Of a stretch of DNA of 64,000 nt, positions 24,191 to 35,389 are shown piece by piece (positions within the stretch are counted from its first letter, which is position 1; each line of letters begins with the position of its first letter). The stretch is from Lethocerus indicus (lineage: Eukaryota; Arthropoda; Insecta; Hemiptera; Belostomatidae). Position numbers and translations under genes: made by a program. The notes under the pieces were generated by a model. That model was not told the DNA's origin, searched no databases, and saw only the letters and a program-made list of their open reading frames with translations. Where the stretch lies: the NCBI GenBank assembly GCA_019843655.1, contig JACDQD010000011.1, positions 7,668,604-7,732,603 of the forward strand, given 5' to 3'.

Positions 24191-24860
24191 TATCGTTACG
24201 TCTGTAACATCAGTTTAGAATTGGGTAACGCCTCGCGTGCTCACAATTGTGGAAGAAACGCACGAAATTTGAAGTTTTTACTTTTATTTGTAATTTTTAT
24301 TTTTCCACACGACAAGATTAATGACTCGGATAAGGGCGGACGTCGCTGAACTAATTACGAAGTGATGGATGTACAAACGCTGTCAATAATAGCGCGCACG
24401 GTCAAAAGAAAATGGAATAAAAAAAATAAAGGAAAAGAAAAAGGACAACTCCCGAGACGGACTTTACTACCGCCCCTTTCATTGTGAACGGCGGACGATT
24501 TAATCGGGGAGGCTGGAGGCCGCCTTCAGAATGGACCGCTTCATTACACTATTGTGTATCGCAGGCCGAGAGAACCACAGACGATAAACAACCTCTGAAT
24601 GCTTCGCCGCGTCCGACCCGAGAGAACTAGGGACGGTCCCGCATTGGGACCGCCTAACGGAAAGATTCAATCGAGAATTCTGGCGCCACTAATATTTCAC
24701 ACTACTTCAGATGTTGCTAAATAATACTTGAGAAAAAATTAGTTAATAATAAATTCGAAATAACTCGTCCACTAACGTATTATATAGACAATGTAGAGGG
24801 GCGCCTAGTTTTTGTTTGTCTAGAAGCAGACACTGTTACACAGTCCAAGAGGATAATACA
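24191..24860. other. Non-coding stretch
   Basis: AT-rich then mixed DNA. No feature recognised. Confidence 0.4.
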
Positions 24861-24862
24861 GT

Positions 24863-24935
24863 TTACTGTATCGTCTTTCTTCGCTCGTCTCTTTGATGCT
24901 ACGCTAGACCAGTTTCAGCTACACAGTAGCAGAAT
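24863..24935 (+). mobile_element. Possible very degenerate hairpin-tail 5' arm
   Basis: CTGTATCGTCTTTCTTCGCTC, then ACGCTAGACCAGTTTCAGCT and CAGTAGCAG follow the order of the family's CTGTCTCCTCTCGCTGG, GCTAGACCGGTTTCGGC, CAGTAGCGG. No tail or second arm is seen. Could be chance similarity. Confidence 0.35.
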
Positions 24936-24939
24936 TTCG

Positions 24940-27217
24940 TCAATAAGGCGTACAGGGTCTGGGGAGATGTCCACATGGCCACAACATCGCCGTTAATAAC
25001 AAACCGGTGATGATATTTCCTAAATGCGATATTATTAAACTTTTGTCGGGGAAATGTGTTGGGAATCTTCCATGGGTTTCGATATCAATCTCTTGTGAAG
25101 CACAGGATGCTTCATCGGAACGAACAAGGCTTTGGATACTATCGACTTTCGGACCGCCGTATAGGCTTTCTCCCGATTGCAAATTTGCTACCGACAACGG
25201 AGTCCGACATGTTGAAACATGTTCAGCGATGGGAAGGGGTTGGTTGCGGGGGTGGTCATCTGGTATTCAGAGCACAGGTCTAGCCAATTGCAGACCACCA
25301 CGTACTGTTTGTCTTTTGCCTCGGGCCCTCCGACCAAACAATTCGATTCTTAACGCTAGGGAATTCAACGTCCCCCGCTTTTATTACAGACCGGGGTCTA
25401 TCCGGTTCCTGCTGCCTGACCGAAGAACAACGCAATTTTGAAAAAACATTAAAATGATTTTTTTTTACAAAATCATTAAAATCATTCGTAGAAATAAAGG
25501 AATTACTGCAATACGCGTATGGATATGCGACCTCTACACGAATAGTGTAAGGTATAGTGTTTTATTGTTGCTATAACCCTTGTTGCTATAATACCTGCAC
25601 TTTAGTCAAAGTATACGAAAAGTGTTATTCCTGCCTGATAAAATATTCCAACGTTCCGTCATCAAATCGAATCGGGTTCTCGAACTTTGAGTAATAACAA
25701 CAGTGAAAAGAAAAATTAACTGTACCAGGATGACGACGGCCGCTTTCGAATAACGAACCAATGGCCGATCCTATTATAGCCCAATTCCGTCTGTATTCCC
25801 CTTCACGAAGGTGGAACGCAGTCTCGAGACAGGGAGGAGAGAGAGAGAGAGAGAGAGAATTATCGGTCTCGAATTTCGCTAATAAGCCCCCGCCTGGACG
25901 AAGTAGAAACTGTCGTTTCATCTCCTCGCTCCTCGGTTAGGTGCTTCAGGCTCCCTAAATGGATCCGGAGCCCTCGTAGTAACCCTACCGTAAATAGCGG
26001 ATGCCGAATCATCGGCTATCTCGGATTCTATTATAATCGCGGGGCCGCACTCGGCGCAACCCGCTTTTTATTTATGCGTTCAATAAAACCCTATTGTTCC
26101 AAAATTGGATTGGAAAATTCGATCGTATACTACTTTGGCCAGGATTTTGGGGCTACAACTGCGGGGGGCAGACAATTTTCCATTCAAAAACAACCAGAGA
26201 GACATTTTCTTCAATATATGATCACAATATAAATCAAATGTTTTTTGGGGACGAAGTTCCCAACGTCGTCGCAAGATATCCAATGGACTAGAAGGCCTCT
26301 CCGATATCCATTCAAGTACTAGGTATTTTTTCAAACGGTAAAAACATCGATAAACACATATTAGAACAAATGTTTGGGAACAGAAATTTCGTGTTAATAA
26401 ATGCGCAATTTAAATTAATTCCTGGCAGCATTGTTCCAAATTTGTTATAACTATAAGCGGTTTGGTGGTGCAAAAGATGTAAAATCTAAATACCTATTAA
26501 TATTTTATAATTTAATGCCGCATTTCTATCAAATTAGGAATCGCGTATTGAAATAACGATGCAACGGGAGATTTTTCCCACGTCATTAAGACTAATTGTG
26601 ATTGATGAGATTATAATCTTCTGCTATTCAGTATTGTATATTCTTCCAAGGGGCACACACACACACATCGGGGCCGGAATGGCGCCCGTGTTCCCGTTTT
26701 CGGTCCCGTTTCTCCCGGTCCTTTTCGTCGTACGCGATGGTTGAAATTAAAATAGAATTTTAATCTAATACGGCCGGCACCTGATACGACACTGGGCTTA
26801 TAACGGACCTTATGTGGGGCAGATTATTTGACGCCGGGCCCGGGAATTAAACACTTCCGGCGCACCTATGTACATTGTGCCCGTATGTAATTTCTGTAAT
26901 TTTTTTTTGTCGTGGTTTCCAAAGGATAGGAAATAACGGAATTCCCATTTACGGGGCAAGTGGGATACGCCGGATGTCCCGTACGGCCGACGTACGAGAC
27001 CTGCGGTCGATCGGGATGTTTCCGAATTAAATTCATCGGGCATTACCGCTATCAGTTCAGTAATCGTACGTTTACAGCACAACTTGTAAGGAACAAACTT
27101 CGATATATACGAAAAGATACTACAAGTAGGCAACTGAAATACATTGACTACAACGATCTGTCAGTATGTCCATGAACATTCAAGGACCGCAAAGCGATGA
27201 GCATAAGTGTTGATGAT
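24940..27217. other. Non-coding stretch
   Basis: The 144-codon frame at 25007-25441 and its minus-strand shadow have no recognisable domain. A (GA)n microsatellite lies at 25827-25859 and a short CACACACACACA at 26656-26667. The remainder is AT-rich. Confidence 0.4.
25827..25859. repeat. GA-rich microsatellite
   Basis: GGAGGAGAGAGAGAGAGAGA and onward, nearly pure (GA)n. Confidence 0.92.
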
Positions 27218-27230
27218 CAACAAATGTGTT
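27218..27230 (+). repeat. Target duplication (left), 13 bp
   Basis: CAACAAATGTGTT; the right copy CAACAAATATGTT is at 27523-27535 (12 of 13 identical). Confidence 0.72.
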
Positions 27231-27522
27231 TAAAATGCCTGTTTTGTGGTCTGCGCGGGGTTGGAATACCGTAGATTTCGTGTGTCTGTCTCCTCTCGCT
27301 GGTTCGGTCTTTTGCTAGACCGGTTTCGACCCCTCGCCATCAAAGTCACTTTGGTACTTTGGATGCACAGTACAAGAGACAGTGACCCAGTGCAGTGGGG
27401 ATGCCCAAAAAACACCCGACGTCCCGAAAGTGACTAACACTGCTACTGAAGATGGCGAGCATCCGAAACCGGTCTAGTAAAAGACCAGACCAGCGAGAGG
27501 AGACAGAAACACACGAAATCTA
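27231..27522 (-). mobile_element. Hairpin-tail element, minus orientation, near full length with TSD
   Basis: The tail lies at the left (TAAAATGCCTGTTTTGTGG, GCGGGGTTGGAATACCG). Then come arm one (TAGATTTCGTGTGTCTGTC, GCTAGACCGGTTTCGACC), loop words (GATGCACAGTACAAGAGAC, CAGTGCAGTGGGGATGCCC), and arm two (CTACTGAAGATGGCGAGC, CCGAAACCGGTCTAG, GGAGACAGAAACACACG) ending AAATCTA. Arm one lacks part of the CTTCAGTAGCGG segment, so pairing is incomplete. At 292 bp it is among the longest copies. Confidence 0.88.
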
Positions 27523-27535
27523 CAACAAATATGTT
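27523..27535 (+). repeat. Target duplication (right)
   Basis: CAACAAATATGTT, one mismatch to 27218-27230. Confidence 0.72.
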
Positions 27536-29575
27536 CTTACGTTATTTCAACTATCTGAGAGTCCCAGAGGGTTTGGATATAATAATTGTGTTTCCTATTC
27601 TCCGATTGAGACCAGAATCTGGACCTATAGGTTGGATATGCAGTGTACGATGTGTTAAACAGTACAGTAATGTTACTGTCTCTGTATCCATAGATTATTC
27701 GAATTTTGGCCGAGAAGTCTTGACGGTAAGGTAGGACTGGAGACAACAATCCTCTATGATCGGAGAGGTCGTGGAAGGGTGTGTTTGCCGAGAGTCGGTG
27801 GCCGGTGTCCATTGACGCGGTTAACCGGGCGAGCGCTCCCGGGCCCCCGGCGGGAGGTAAATTTAATTGGGGATGACGACCACCGGGGAGGAATACGGGA
27901 GCGAGCCCCCCCCCCCTGCTGCACGGCCCTGTTTGTATTCAGCCCCAGAGACAGAGCACGTTAATTCCGGCAGGGAGCGCTCTCTCGCTCGATTTGCGTT
28001 TTTATCGCGGCCCCGTGCGGGGGCGGGACGATTGGTTATGTCAACAGAGGGGTGGGCGGGGAGTGTAATTGGGGGGGAGGGGGAGCCGGCCGCGGTTTAG
28101 CATGGCAAATGAGCCACCCACAATCAACACCGGGGCCCCGGCCACTGAATCCCTAATGTTAGCGCCCCCCAACCCCGCCAACACAACTCGTTCTCTCTCT
28201 CTCCCTCCCCATCCCTCCCGCTCGCTCTTCCTCCTCTCTCCGTCTCGCTCTCACAACGTCCGCTAAATGGACAACAACCCTCGCCCGCCCCCCCCCGCCG
28301 CCCCCGCGTCCCTCTAATCTGTTTAACTAATGGACCCACCTACAGTCCGAACAACTTGATTGATACAGTATGCTAAACTGAGCCGCTCGGCCGCGATTAT
28401 TTAATGCACCGCCGATTCGTCCATTACGATTGGGCCCGCAGGGCCGGTTTAACCAATATAAATACCCCCGCCGGCCACGTAATCCGGCGATCCGCCCTAA
28501 TGCGCTTCAACCGCAATACGTGTACGCGATACGAATACACGAACGTATCCTGCGGCCGGCGGAAATGAAAACAGTGATACTAGTTGAAAACATTTGGGGA
28601 TATAACAGGAGTGTTATCGTCATGTTGGAACTTCCCTTGGTTCCCTCCGCCGTAGGATGGCCCTCCGCCTCTACGTGATTCGAGAGAGGAAGCTGACGGC
28701 GACGAGCCAGTCTCGCAAATGCCGACCAGAATAGAGAATCAAATGAAAAAATGTAAAAGGATTGAAGACGACTACATGAAAAATGGGCGTACGACAATAC
28801 GAGTGGAACGTGAGCACCTTGTACTTGGAAATAGGACCAAGATCGCTAGTTACTCGCCTGCAGGCGGTGATCAGTTGGAGTTCACCTGAGGAATCACGTC
28901 CTAAGGGACAGCCCTATATACCAGTAAATTCCTCGGAAGGGTCTTTCCCAACGACCCACCATTTTTAAGTTAACCGATTAACTCGATATTTCATTCAATA
29001 AATTTTGCGTCAATAAAAGTGCATTAAAACGGATTACTACTAAGAAATATCGCTGGAAAATTTCCTGCATTCAAGCACTCATCATTGGATACGATCCTTT
29101 CAAATAAATTGCGCATATCAATCAAAATCGTTGCGCGAATTTCAATCAAAATTCCACAATTAATACCGCAGCTCTTTTCCTCATTTCCCGGTCACGATCC
29201 GCGCCGCTTTTTTTCCGCAACGGCCGCCGACAGACAATTATCAATTTACATGAAAAGGGTGACGTCATATGTTGCATAATATGACAAACGAGCGACACTC
29301 GCCCCCGCCGGTTATGATTTGCGCTTTGCAATATTAGTCCCATTGTCGGATAGGCCTTGATACTATTTATGTTGTGGTTGGTGCGGGCTTATGAAACCGA
29401 ACCGGCGGCTCAAAACCGGCCCATCAAACAGGCACAATGGCCGACGATTGCGGCTTGATCAATATAAACAGGTTTGTTTCTGGCCCTACTATCGGTGGAC
29501 GCCGCTAATACGATTTCCAATTAGCCGACCGGACCCGGCGGCGGACTGAACGCGGCTTTGGCCATTAGTTTTGTT
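27536..29575. other. Non-coding, strongly GC-rich block then mixed DNA
   Basis: 27780-28560 is rich in C-runs (27907-27917, 28286-28306) and in CTCTC tracts (28190-28250). No repeat family and no domain-bearing frame. The TAAT-plus-GC words typical of the GC-rich blocks are frequent (TTAATGCACCGCC near 28400; GGCCATTAGTT at 29560). Confidence 0.4.
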
Positions 29576-29587
29576 TCAACGCAAACG

Positions 29588-29613
29588 ATATATATATATA
29601 TATATATATATAT
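29588..29613. repeat. (AT)n microsatellite
   Basis: 13 AT/TA units without interruption; the repeated Tyr-Ile codons in both strand frames come from it. Confidence 0.95.
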
Positions 29614-29707
29614 TGCCGGCAGTACATAACATAATCGTCAACACGTTCAGATTTTCAACACTATGTATTCTCGTTGTTAATTCGTCTATTGATGTGGTTA
29701 TTGCAAA

Positions 29708-29830
29708 AGTTAGTAGACGATTTGAAACGAAATCAAATACGACACTTTCGCGAAAAATGCCGTTGGATTTACCAATCTCATCAATGGTAATCCGTGGATT
29801 ACTATCGGCTAAAACACTTTTTAAGTGAAG
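29708..29830 (-). pseudogene. Mariner-like transposase helix-turn-helix remnant
   Basis: On the minus strand an open frame reads VLADSNPRITIDEIGKSNGI, followed by ESVVFDFVSNRLL. This resembles the second helix-turn-helix of the mariner transposase DNA-binding region, where a basic-ITxxEIxxxxGI motif precedes a recognition helix. The frame continues without the expected linker and catalytic domain and runs into the AT microsatellite, so it is a fragment at best. The match is short and from memory of the family pattern. Confidence 0.42.
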
Positions 29831-29859
29831 TAAAAGAGTGTTCCAGCTCCGATACACAC

Positions 29860-31011
29860 TCCTTTTTCAAACTCATACAACACAAAATGAAAGTTTAATT
29901 TGTCATTTTCCATTTTGAATATTAACCCGACACGCAATTAACAGTTATATACACGAAATTAACAGTGTTTAAATTAAAAAAAAACTATAAGGAAATGCCT
30001 GGGAATTAAATGTAATTACGAACTTCTTTTGAAGGTTTTTTTTATGCCCCCAGGTTTTGTTTCAAAATACACTGTCGGAAGGTGTATTTTCATACTTCAG
30101 AATCATTAAAAAGGTACTATCTAATTATTTCAAGAAACCCGATCAATTGTATATTCTTTATAAATCCGCACTCGATATAAAGATCCGTTCGGTAGTTTTC
30201 AAGTTGAGGTAATTTCCAGAACAATCCCAGACACGCAGTTGTAACAAGTAACAAGAAGCGCCCGTACCGATAATTAGATGATGGCGAGAGGGGGGGCGTG
30301 GGGGTAAAAGGGTGACTACACAAATGCCATTAGGTAAGAACAAGAAAAAAGGAATAAGTAACTAACACTTGGACAAACCGGGACAAGACATTAACGGGCC
30401 ATTAACATTGTAAATGAATGTAAATGAAGGCCGGGGGCTTCCACCGTCTAATTTCAATAGGAGAGGCCCCCCCCGACACCGCTCTCCACTACTACTACTA
30501 CTACTGACTGTCCCGTTCCCCTCAACAGGAACAAGAAGTCGCCTTATGTAAAACACAGGGGGAATAGATTATATTAACGCCGCCCTACTAAAGACTGCCG
30601 CATTTAACAGTAACAGTCGGTGGATTACAAATCTGTAATATAAGGGGTGGCAAGTTAATAATTCTGTATGTTCACGCAAAATGAACAAAAAATCGTAGTA
30701 AAAAATAGTGTTTCCTAATAAAAAAATAGTATTTCTGAGATCATCACTTATGCGTTTCGATTTCTACCGTCGTCGGTGGTATTCAATTGTGCACTAGAGT
30801 GAGGTAATTGCGCGGTGTTACATACCAATAGACGAGGTCGTATTTGCGAACAGTTTTGGGACTAAGTTTAAAGGAGATAAATACTATATTATATTATAAA
30901 GAGATAAAATAACTAAGTAACTATCAAATTTGCATTCCCGAGACGATATTTTAGTCGTACCTTCGACAAAAGATAGGGATATCCAATAGTTCCAACGAAG
31001 AATTGAGAAAC
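29860..31011. other. Non-coding stretch
   Basis: AT-rich, with a GC-rich patch at 30380-30540 containing (CTA)n at 30489-30506. No feature recognised. Confidence 0.4.
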
Positions 31012-31020
31012 AAAAATCTA

Positions 31021-31060
31021 CGGTATTCCTACCCCTCGCAGACCACAAAAATGGTATTCT
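31021..31060 (+). mobile_element. Tail-only hairpin-tail fragment
   Basis: Forty bases carrying just the tail: CGGTATTCCTACCCCTCGCA, GACCACAAAAATGG, TATTCT. AAAAATCTA stands immediately on both sides (31012-31020 and 31061-31069). The left one also resembles the family's AAATCTAC arm end, so this is either a tail-only insertion with a 9-bp duplication or a fragment whose flank mimics it. Confidence 0.72.
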
Positions 31061-31069
31061 AAAAATCTA

Positions 31070-31782
31070 AGCTTTCCAGGACCTTTTTCCTGCTGTTATT
31101 TATCTTAATTTAAATATCAAAGCTGCAAGTTTTATGCTGTTAAGTGTTTCTAAATTACGATTCTGTAGAGTTTATATTGTGACAGTCTAAGTCGGGGGAA
31201 TGAATTGAATGAAGTCCGGTAGCGGTGGCTCCCGCGGCGGTGATTTAGCCGGGAGTTGAAAATAAAAAAGAAAAAAAAACGAAATATAAACTAAAGGACG
31301 GTGACCGGTAGCCGGTGGAGACGACGGGAGAGAGAGAGAGGGAGATATTGAGGTATTGAGGATTGAGAAGTCGCATTGAGCGGTGTGACTTGCACAACGC
31401 TACCTAAACTGTTGGGCCTTAGGGCCAAGCCATTGTGCGGGCCCGTCGCCTCATTAATCACCACGACCACTTCAATACCCCTTTAATAGACTTATCGGTA
31501 TGGGCAAGGGGGGCCCTAACCAAAACCAAGGACTCGAGAGTGGATTGACTCGTCGATCGACGGTAACAGCAGTCGGAGCTATCCGGAGAACCTCTCGCCC
31601 CGATAAAGAATGTCAGAAATTCATTTTTCACCCGTATCCACGAACAGGAACCTTATACGGCCGGAGATGTTTAGTGCCCGATCGATCGATATTTATAGAG
31701 TCTCCTGCGAATGACAAGTGGACCCCTTGACAATTGTTCGGGCCCCACGCCAGAGACTTGTTTCGGTCGGTACGATTCCGTC
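31070..31782. other. Non-coding stretch
   Basis: Mixed DNA with GAGAGAGAGAG at 31331-31341 and the tandem GAGGTATT/GAGGATT near 31350. No gene recognised. Confidence 0.35.
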
Positions 31783-33035
31783 AATAATAATAGGGGATAA
31801 GAAGAACCCCCAAACGATGCATTGCCCCAAGTTTACATAAATATATAAAACAATATTTGATATTCGGAGCAACGTCCTAGTTCGTGACGACGAACACTGG
31901 CGTTGTGCCCGTTCAAAATGTCGAGAATTCTGAGTTGAAATCTGAAGTATGAGGGAATATAAAATTCTTAAATTAGGGTGATATTATTATAATCATGTAC
32001 GCACCAACGAAAACTACTGCTTCCAATGGATTAATTGTTTTACTGGAACATCAAAGACAACACTCGTAGCGGGAGTTGTAGCTTCGGTCCTCGGGTTTTT
32101 ATTGTTAATTTTCCCGATTACCATATCAATATTGTAAAACAATTCAAGTAGCCTCTATCATAATAATTAAGTATATAAATGCATGAACCAGTATGTGTAT
32201 ACCGTTTTTCTCGATGTCATATTTGTATCCATAGAAAAATAAAGTTATTCATATCTTTGTATCGTAGCGGGAGAATTGTTCATCGTATGTTTCAATGTTA
32301 GCATATTGACATTGGAGCGCTTCGATGGATTTTTGTTGCATTTATCCTCAATCATCGCCGAAACGAGTACAGGTACGAACGCAAAACATCGCCAAAATTG
32401 ATGTCTAACTGTGCCTACTTATTTCCAATGACGGACAGTGATGACGATTGGAATTCAGAAGACAATTACGCCGAAACCCGGATATCACAGACAACAGAGT
32501 CAATATTGCTGGCATTGGAACTACTGGACTTCCCCCGACACGCTTACCCGGCAATCAATCTGAAAGTCGACGCTTCACGTATTACAATGCGATTTCACAA
32601 TAACTCACTATCACAGGTGTCGAGCCGAAGGCCGGCCGACAGACGGGCCCCCCGGACAAACAGATCAATTAAAGCCGCCCCGTCCACAGATACTGGCAAG
32701 TACCCAAAATAGAATCATAATCGGAAGGAAAACAGGAAGAAAAAAGTTTTTTGAGGATCTCACGTCGATTGGACTTATTGCCTCGGCGTTAAGTATTTTT
32801 AGCATACAGATTCCGTGTAGGAGAATACAAAGTTGTGTATTTTTCGACTTGAGGAGGACAGGATTTTTTTGTACGGACAGTGACAAATGAAAGTTTGACT
32901 GCCGCATCTCACGATTGGAGTGAGTTTTAGTGCGGTACTTTGGACTAATCTTGGACAGAAAACTTGAATACTCGATACTTAGAATATCACTGACTATTAA
33001 ATTAATTATTTACGACTGTATTGTGCATATACGAG
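31783..33035 (+). mobile_element. Decayed LINE-derived element, tandem copy A
   Basis: Shares several blocks with 33053-33724 in the same order. These are ATAATAGGGGATAAG with CCCCCAAACGATGCATT, then CGTGACGACGAACACTGGCG, then GTATGTTTCAATGTTAG, then CATACAGATTCCGTGTAGGA to the end. Near the 3' end the plus strand reads VRYFGLILDRKL, then LTIKLIIYDCIV. That is the pattern around the RT thumb region of Jockey-like LINEs (V-R-Y-L-G-L-x-L-D-R, then L-x-x-K-L-x-I-Y) with the intervening residues deleted and a stop just upstream. Copy A has about 450 bp (32310-32785) that copy B lacks. Confidence 0.68.
32401..32712 (+). CDS. Hypothetical 103-residue frame inside copy A
   Basis: ATG to stop within the block absent from copy B. 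Acidic N-terminal part (MTDSDDDWNSEDNYAE), later an Arg/Pro-rich part (SSRRPADRRAPRTNRS). No domain recognised. It may be part of the ancestral element, an insertion in it, or a non-coding frame. The acidic start superficially resembles N-termini of some transposases, but that is too weak to name a family. Confidence 0.22.
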   Translation: MSNCAYLFPMTDSDDDWNSEDNYAETRISQTTESILLALELLDFPRHAYPAINLKVDASRITMRFHNNSLSQVSSRRPADRRAPRTNRSIKAAPSTDTGKYPK

Positions 33036-33052
33036 TATCTATCTACAACAAC

Positions 33053-33724
33053 TATAATAATAGGGGATAAGAAAAACCCCCAAACGATGCATTCCCCTAA
33101 ACCTTACACATAAATGAATAACGCATAAATATATACAACAATATTTGATACTCGCAGCAACGTCCTACGTCCGTGACGACGAACACTGGCGTTGTGCCAG
33201 TTCAAAATGTTGACAATTCTGAGTTGAAATTTAAATTGGGGTGATATTATTAAGGCCTTCACAAATATTTAGGGTGAAAACCATGTACCAACGAAAACTG
33301 CTGTTTCTAATCGCACACGGACAATCGCGGCAGAATTTTTCCTCGTATGTATCAATGTTAGATTATTGAAATTGACTACTGTACAATTACAGGATTACAG
33401 GCGTAAAATAAAGCGATACTACTGTGTAGTATAGCTGGAAGGAGAGTGGCGCAGAAGAGATTCTTAGCATACAGATTTTGTGTAGGAGAGCACAAAGTTG
33501 TCTATTTTTCGACTTGAGGAGGAGGACAGGATTTTTTTGCACGGACAGTGACAAATGAAAGTTTGACTGCCGCATCTCACGATTGGAGTGAGTTTTAGTG
33601 CGGTACTTTGGACTAAGCTTGGACAGAATCCACGACTTGAATATCTGCTTAGAATACTCGATACAAATATCACTGACCATTAAATTGATTATTTACGACT
33701 GTATTTTGTATGTACACGGTATCC
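33053..33724 (+). mobile_element. Decayed LINE-derived element, tandem copy B (shorter)
   Basis: Second head-to-tail copy, starting about 18 bp after copy A ends. The RT-like 3' part reads VRYFGLSLDR at 33598, then after an unrelated stretch LTIKLIIYDCIL. It retains about 23 bp between these motifs that copy A has lost, and it lacks the 450-bp block of copy A. Both copies are non-functional. Confidence 0.68.
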
Positions 33725-34332
33725 AACAAGCCCTATACAAAAACTGCACCGAAATCCTGGTACTAAATTAAAAACAATGTAATTGTTTCAGAGAGGCACA
33801 ATGTACACGGTCCCCGAGGAACAAGGGTTAGTACCTCTCAGTCCTCCCGCAGTTTACGTCTGGGGTTACACTCCCTTCGGGGCCTTTGTAATCCTGCCCT
33901 TTAAAAACCCGGGCCATACGAGAGGCTGCTACGGTTTTAATTTGTAACAGGAACAGAGAGGCCCGACCGGCGGCGGCGGCCACCGCTGTCCAGACAGACG
34001 GTCCCGAGGATATAATGGGCCGAGCCCCGCTAATGGCGCCAATGGGAGCAACGTTTAATCTGTTAATGGGCCCCGAAAGGGAGCGGTATCGAGGCCCCCG
34101 GCCTCCATCCTTGTAATAGCCCCTTACTTACCCCGCTTTACCCGATCCGTAATCTGTAATTACTCTCGCTGTTTAATTTTGCACCGATCCGCCGAATCCT
34201 TAGAGTTTCAGTTTATGGGGTCGGGCCCAGCGGTGTTCGGTTACAGAAGAATTCTCCGACGAATCGGAGTAGACGCATAACTGTAAATATCCGATTACTG
34301 TACCGCAGTTCTTGCGAACGTACATCCCCTAA
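33725..34332. other. Non-coding, GC-rich
   Basis: GC-rich 33810-34110 with GGCGGCGGCGGCC at 33970-33982, GCTAATGGCGCC near 34029 and TTAATGGGCCCCG at 34063-34075. No coding signal or repeat recognised. Confidence 0.4.
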
Positions 34333-34707
34333 TCTTTCGTAATATTAAGCAATTATGAGTCAAAAAGTATTTCGAATGAAATTCGATCCCTGCAAAAACA
34401 CCTCTCCCTCATAGAAAGCTGGTCCAGGAAATGGAGGATTAAGTTCAATTGTCAAAAAAGTCTTCGTGTTACTTTTACTCTGAGAAGAGCAACTTGTCCT
34501 CCCGTTTTCCTGAACCGGTCCCAACTTCCTATTGAAAATCAAGTGCGGTACCTGGGACTGCTCTTAGACAGAAGATTGACACGGAACCCACATACAAGAC
34601 TGAAACGTACAAGGAGTTCACTGAGTGAGTGTAAAACTAGAGCAGTGTCACTAGATACAATCTTAAAAAATTCTAGCTGTGACTATACAATAAATAAAAA
34701 TAAATGA
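34333..34707 (+). pseudogene. Jockey-clade LINE reverse transcriptase fragment
   Basis: A 124-codon frame, open from a stop at 34330 to TGA at 34705. From about residue 20 it follows the C-terminal part of the Jockey-like RT domain: LQKHLSLIESWSRKWRIKFN, then a Lys-Ser pair (KS) and VTFT, then PPVFLNRSQLPI, then VRYLGLLLDRRLT and a following His (PHTRLKR). These are the residues that normally come just after the catalytic YxDD motif and through the thumb. YxDD, the N-terminal RT half and the endonuclease are not present upstream, and the remaining C-terminal part (ILKPxxxYG) is not clear downstream. It is a dead fragment. It is better preserved than the 32-33.7 kb copies and not necessarily the same family. 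Confidence 0.88.
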
Positions 34708-35338
34708 AATTCGAAATTTGTTTTCTCGATCTTCTGCCTCCTGGCCAAAGACAAGACTAACGTGAGGAGGTCCAAGTGAAAAGAACTGGTGATGAGAAAA
34801 CTAAGATATTTAAAATGTTTAAAAGTATGTGATGGGACAGGAAAATAAGGCACTCCAGACACCCGGCTGAATCCAGAAACCGGTTAATTCCAAACAAGCC
34901 AATATACCAAAATTAAATACAAACTATATACACATGCGGTCCCCCACTTCACAGAAGTAGGAGTCGATATAAACGGAGGCTCCGGTTACTAATAAAGTCG
35001 GTGAACGGCACGAGGCGACTAATGACCGAAACTGATCTCATAATAGACAATGGGGGGAGCGAGGGGAGAGCGAGGTGTTGAATACCAGTATCAGGCCCTC
35101 ACTAGCGCTCCAAATACCCGTCTGTAATTACCCGCGTATTTAATTCCAGACCGATTACCGCCCCCCAGTAGTGACACGGCATAGGGTTACTTTTATGCTT
35201 AATTGTCGCCGAAAGAAAGGTGTGGACCGAATCGATAAATCCGTGGACTCTATTCCCCTTCTACCGCATAAGCCTGTGTGCACTAAAAGTAGTACGGTTT
35301 ATTGTATTTAAATAATAGTGAAGTACTTACATGTGCCG
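34708..35338. other. Non-coding stretch
   Basis: Could include a decayed continuation of the LINE fragment just after 34707, but no frame is recognisable. GC-richer part 34970-35180. Ends at a minus-strand donor-like site. Confidence 0.35.
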
Positions 35339-35387
35339 GTTCCCGGTGCAGCATGCAGCGGGCAGAAACAGCATAATGATAACTTAT
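35339..35387 (-). CDS. Candidate short exon ending in a GTAAGT donor (minus strand)
   Basis: On the minus strand the sequence ends CGGCACAT followed by GTAAGT, the ideal donor hexamer. One phase reads VSARCMLHREPAH. Another starts at an ATG and reads MLFLPAACCTGNRHM, so this could be a first coding exon. No convincing acceptor lies upstream. The reading frame is not decided. Listed because it is the same kind of site, on the same strand, as those at 3.8 and 60.7 kb. Confidence 0.18.
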
Positions 35388-35389
35388 GC

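Noticed and set aside
25007..25441. 144-codon plus-strand frame
   Set aside because: No recognised motif, no start or splice context, and competing frames in the same interval.
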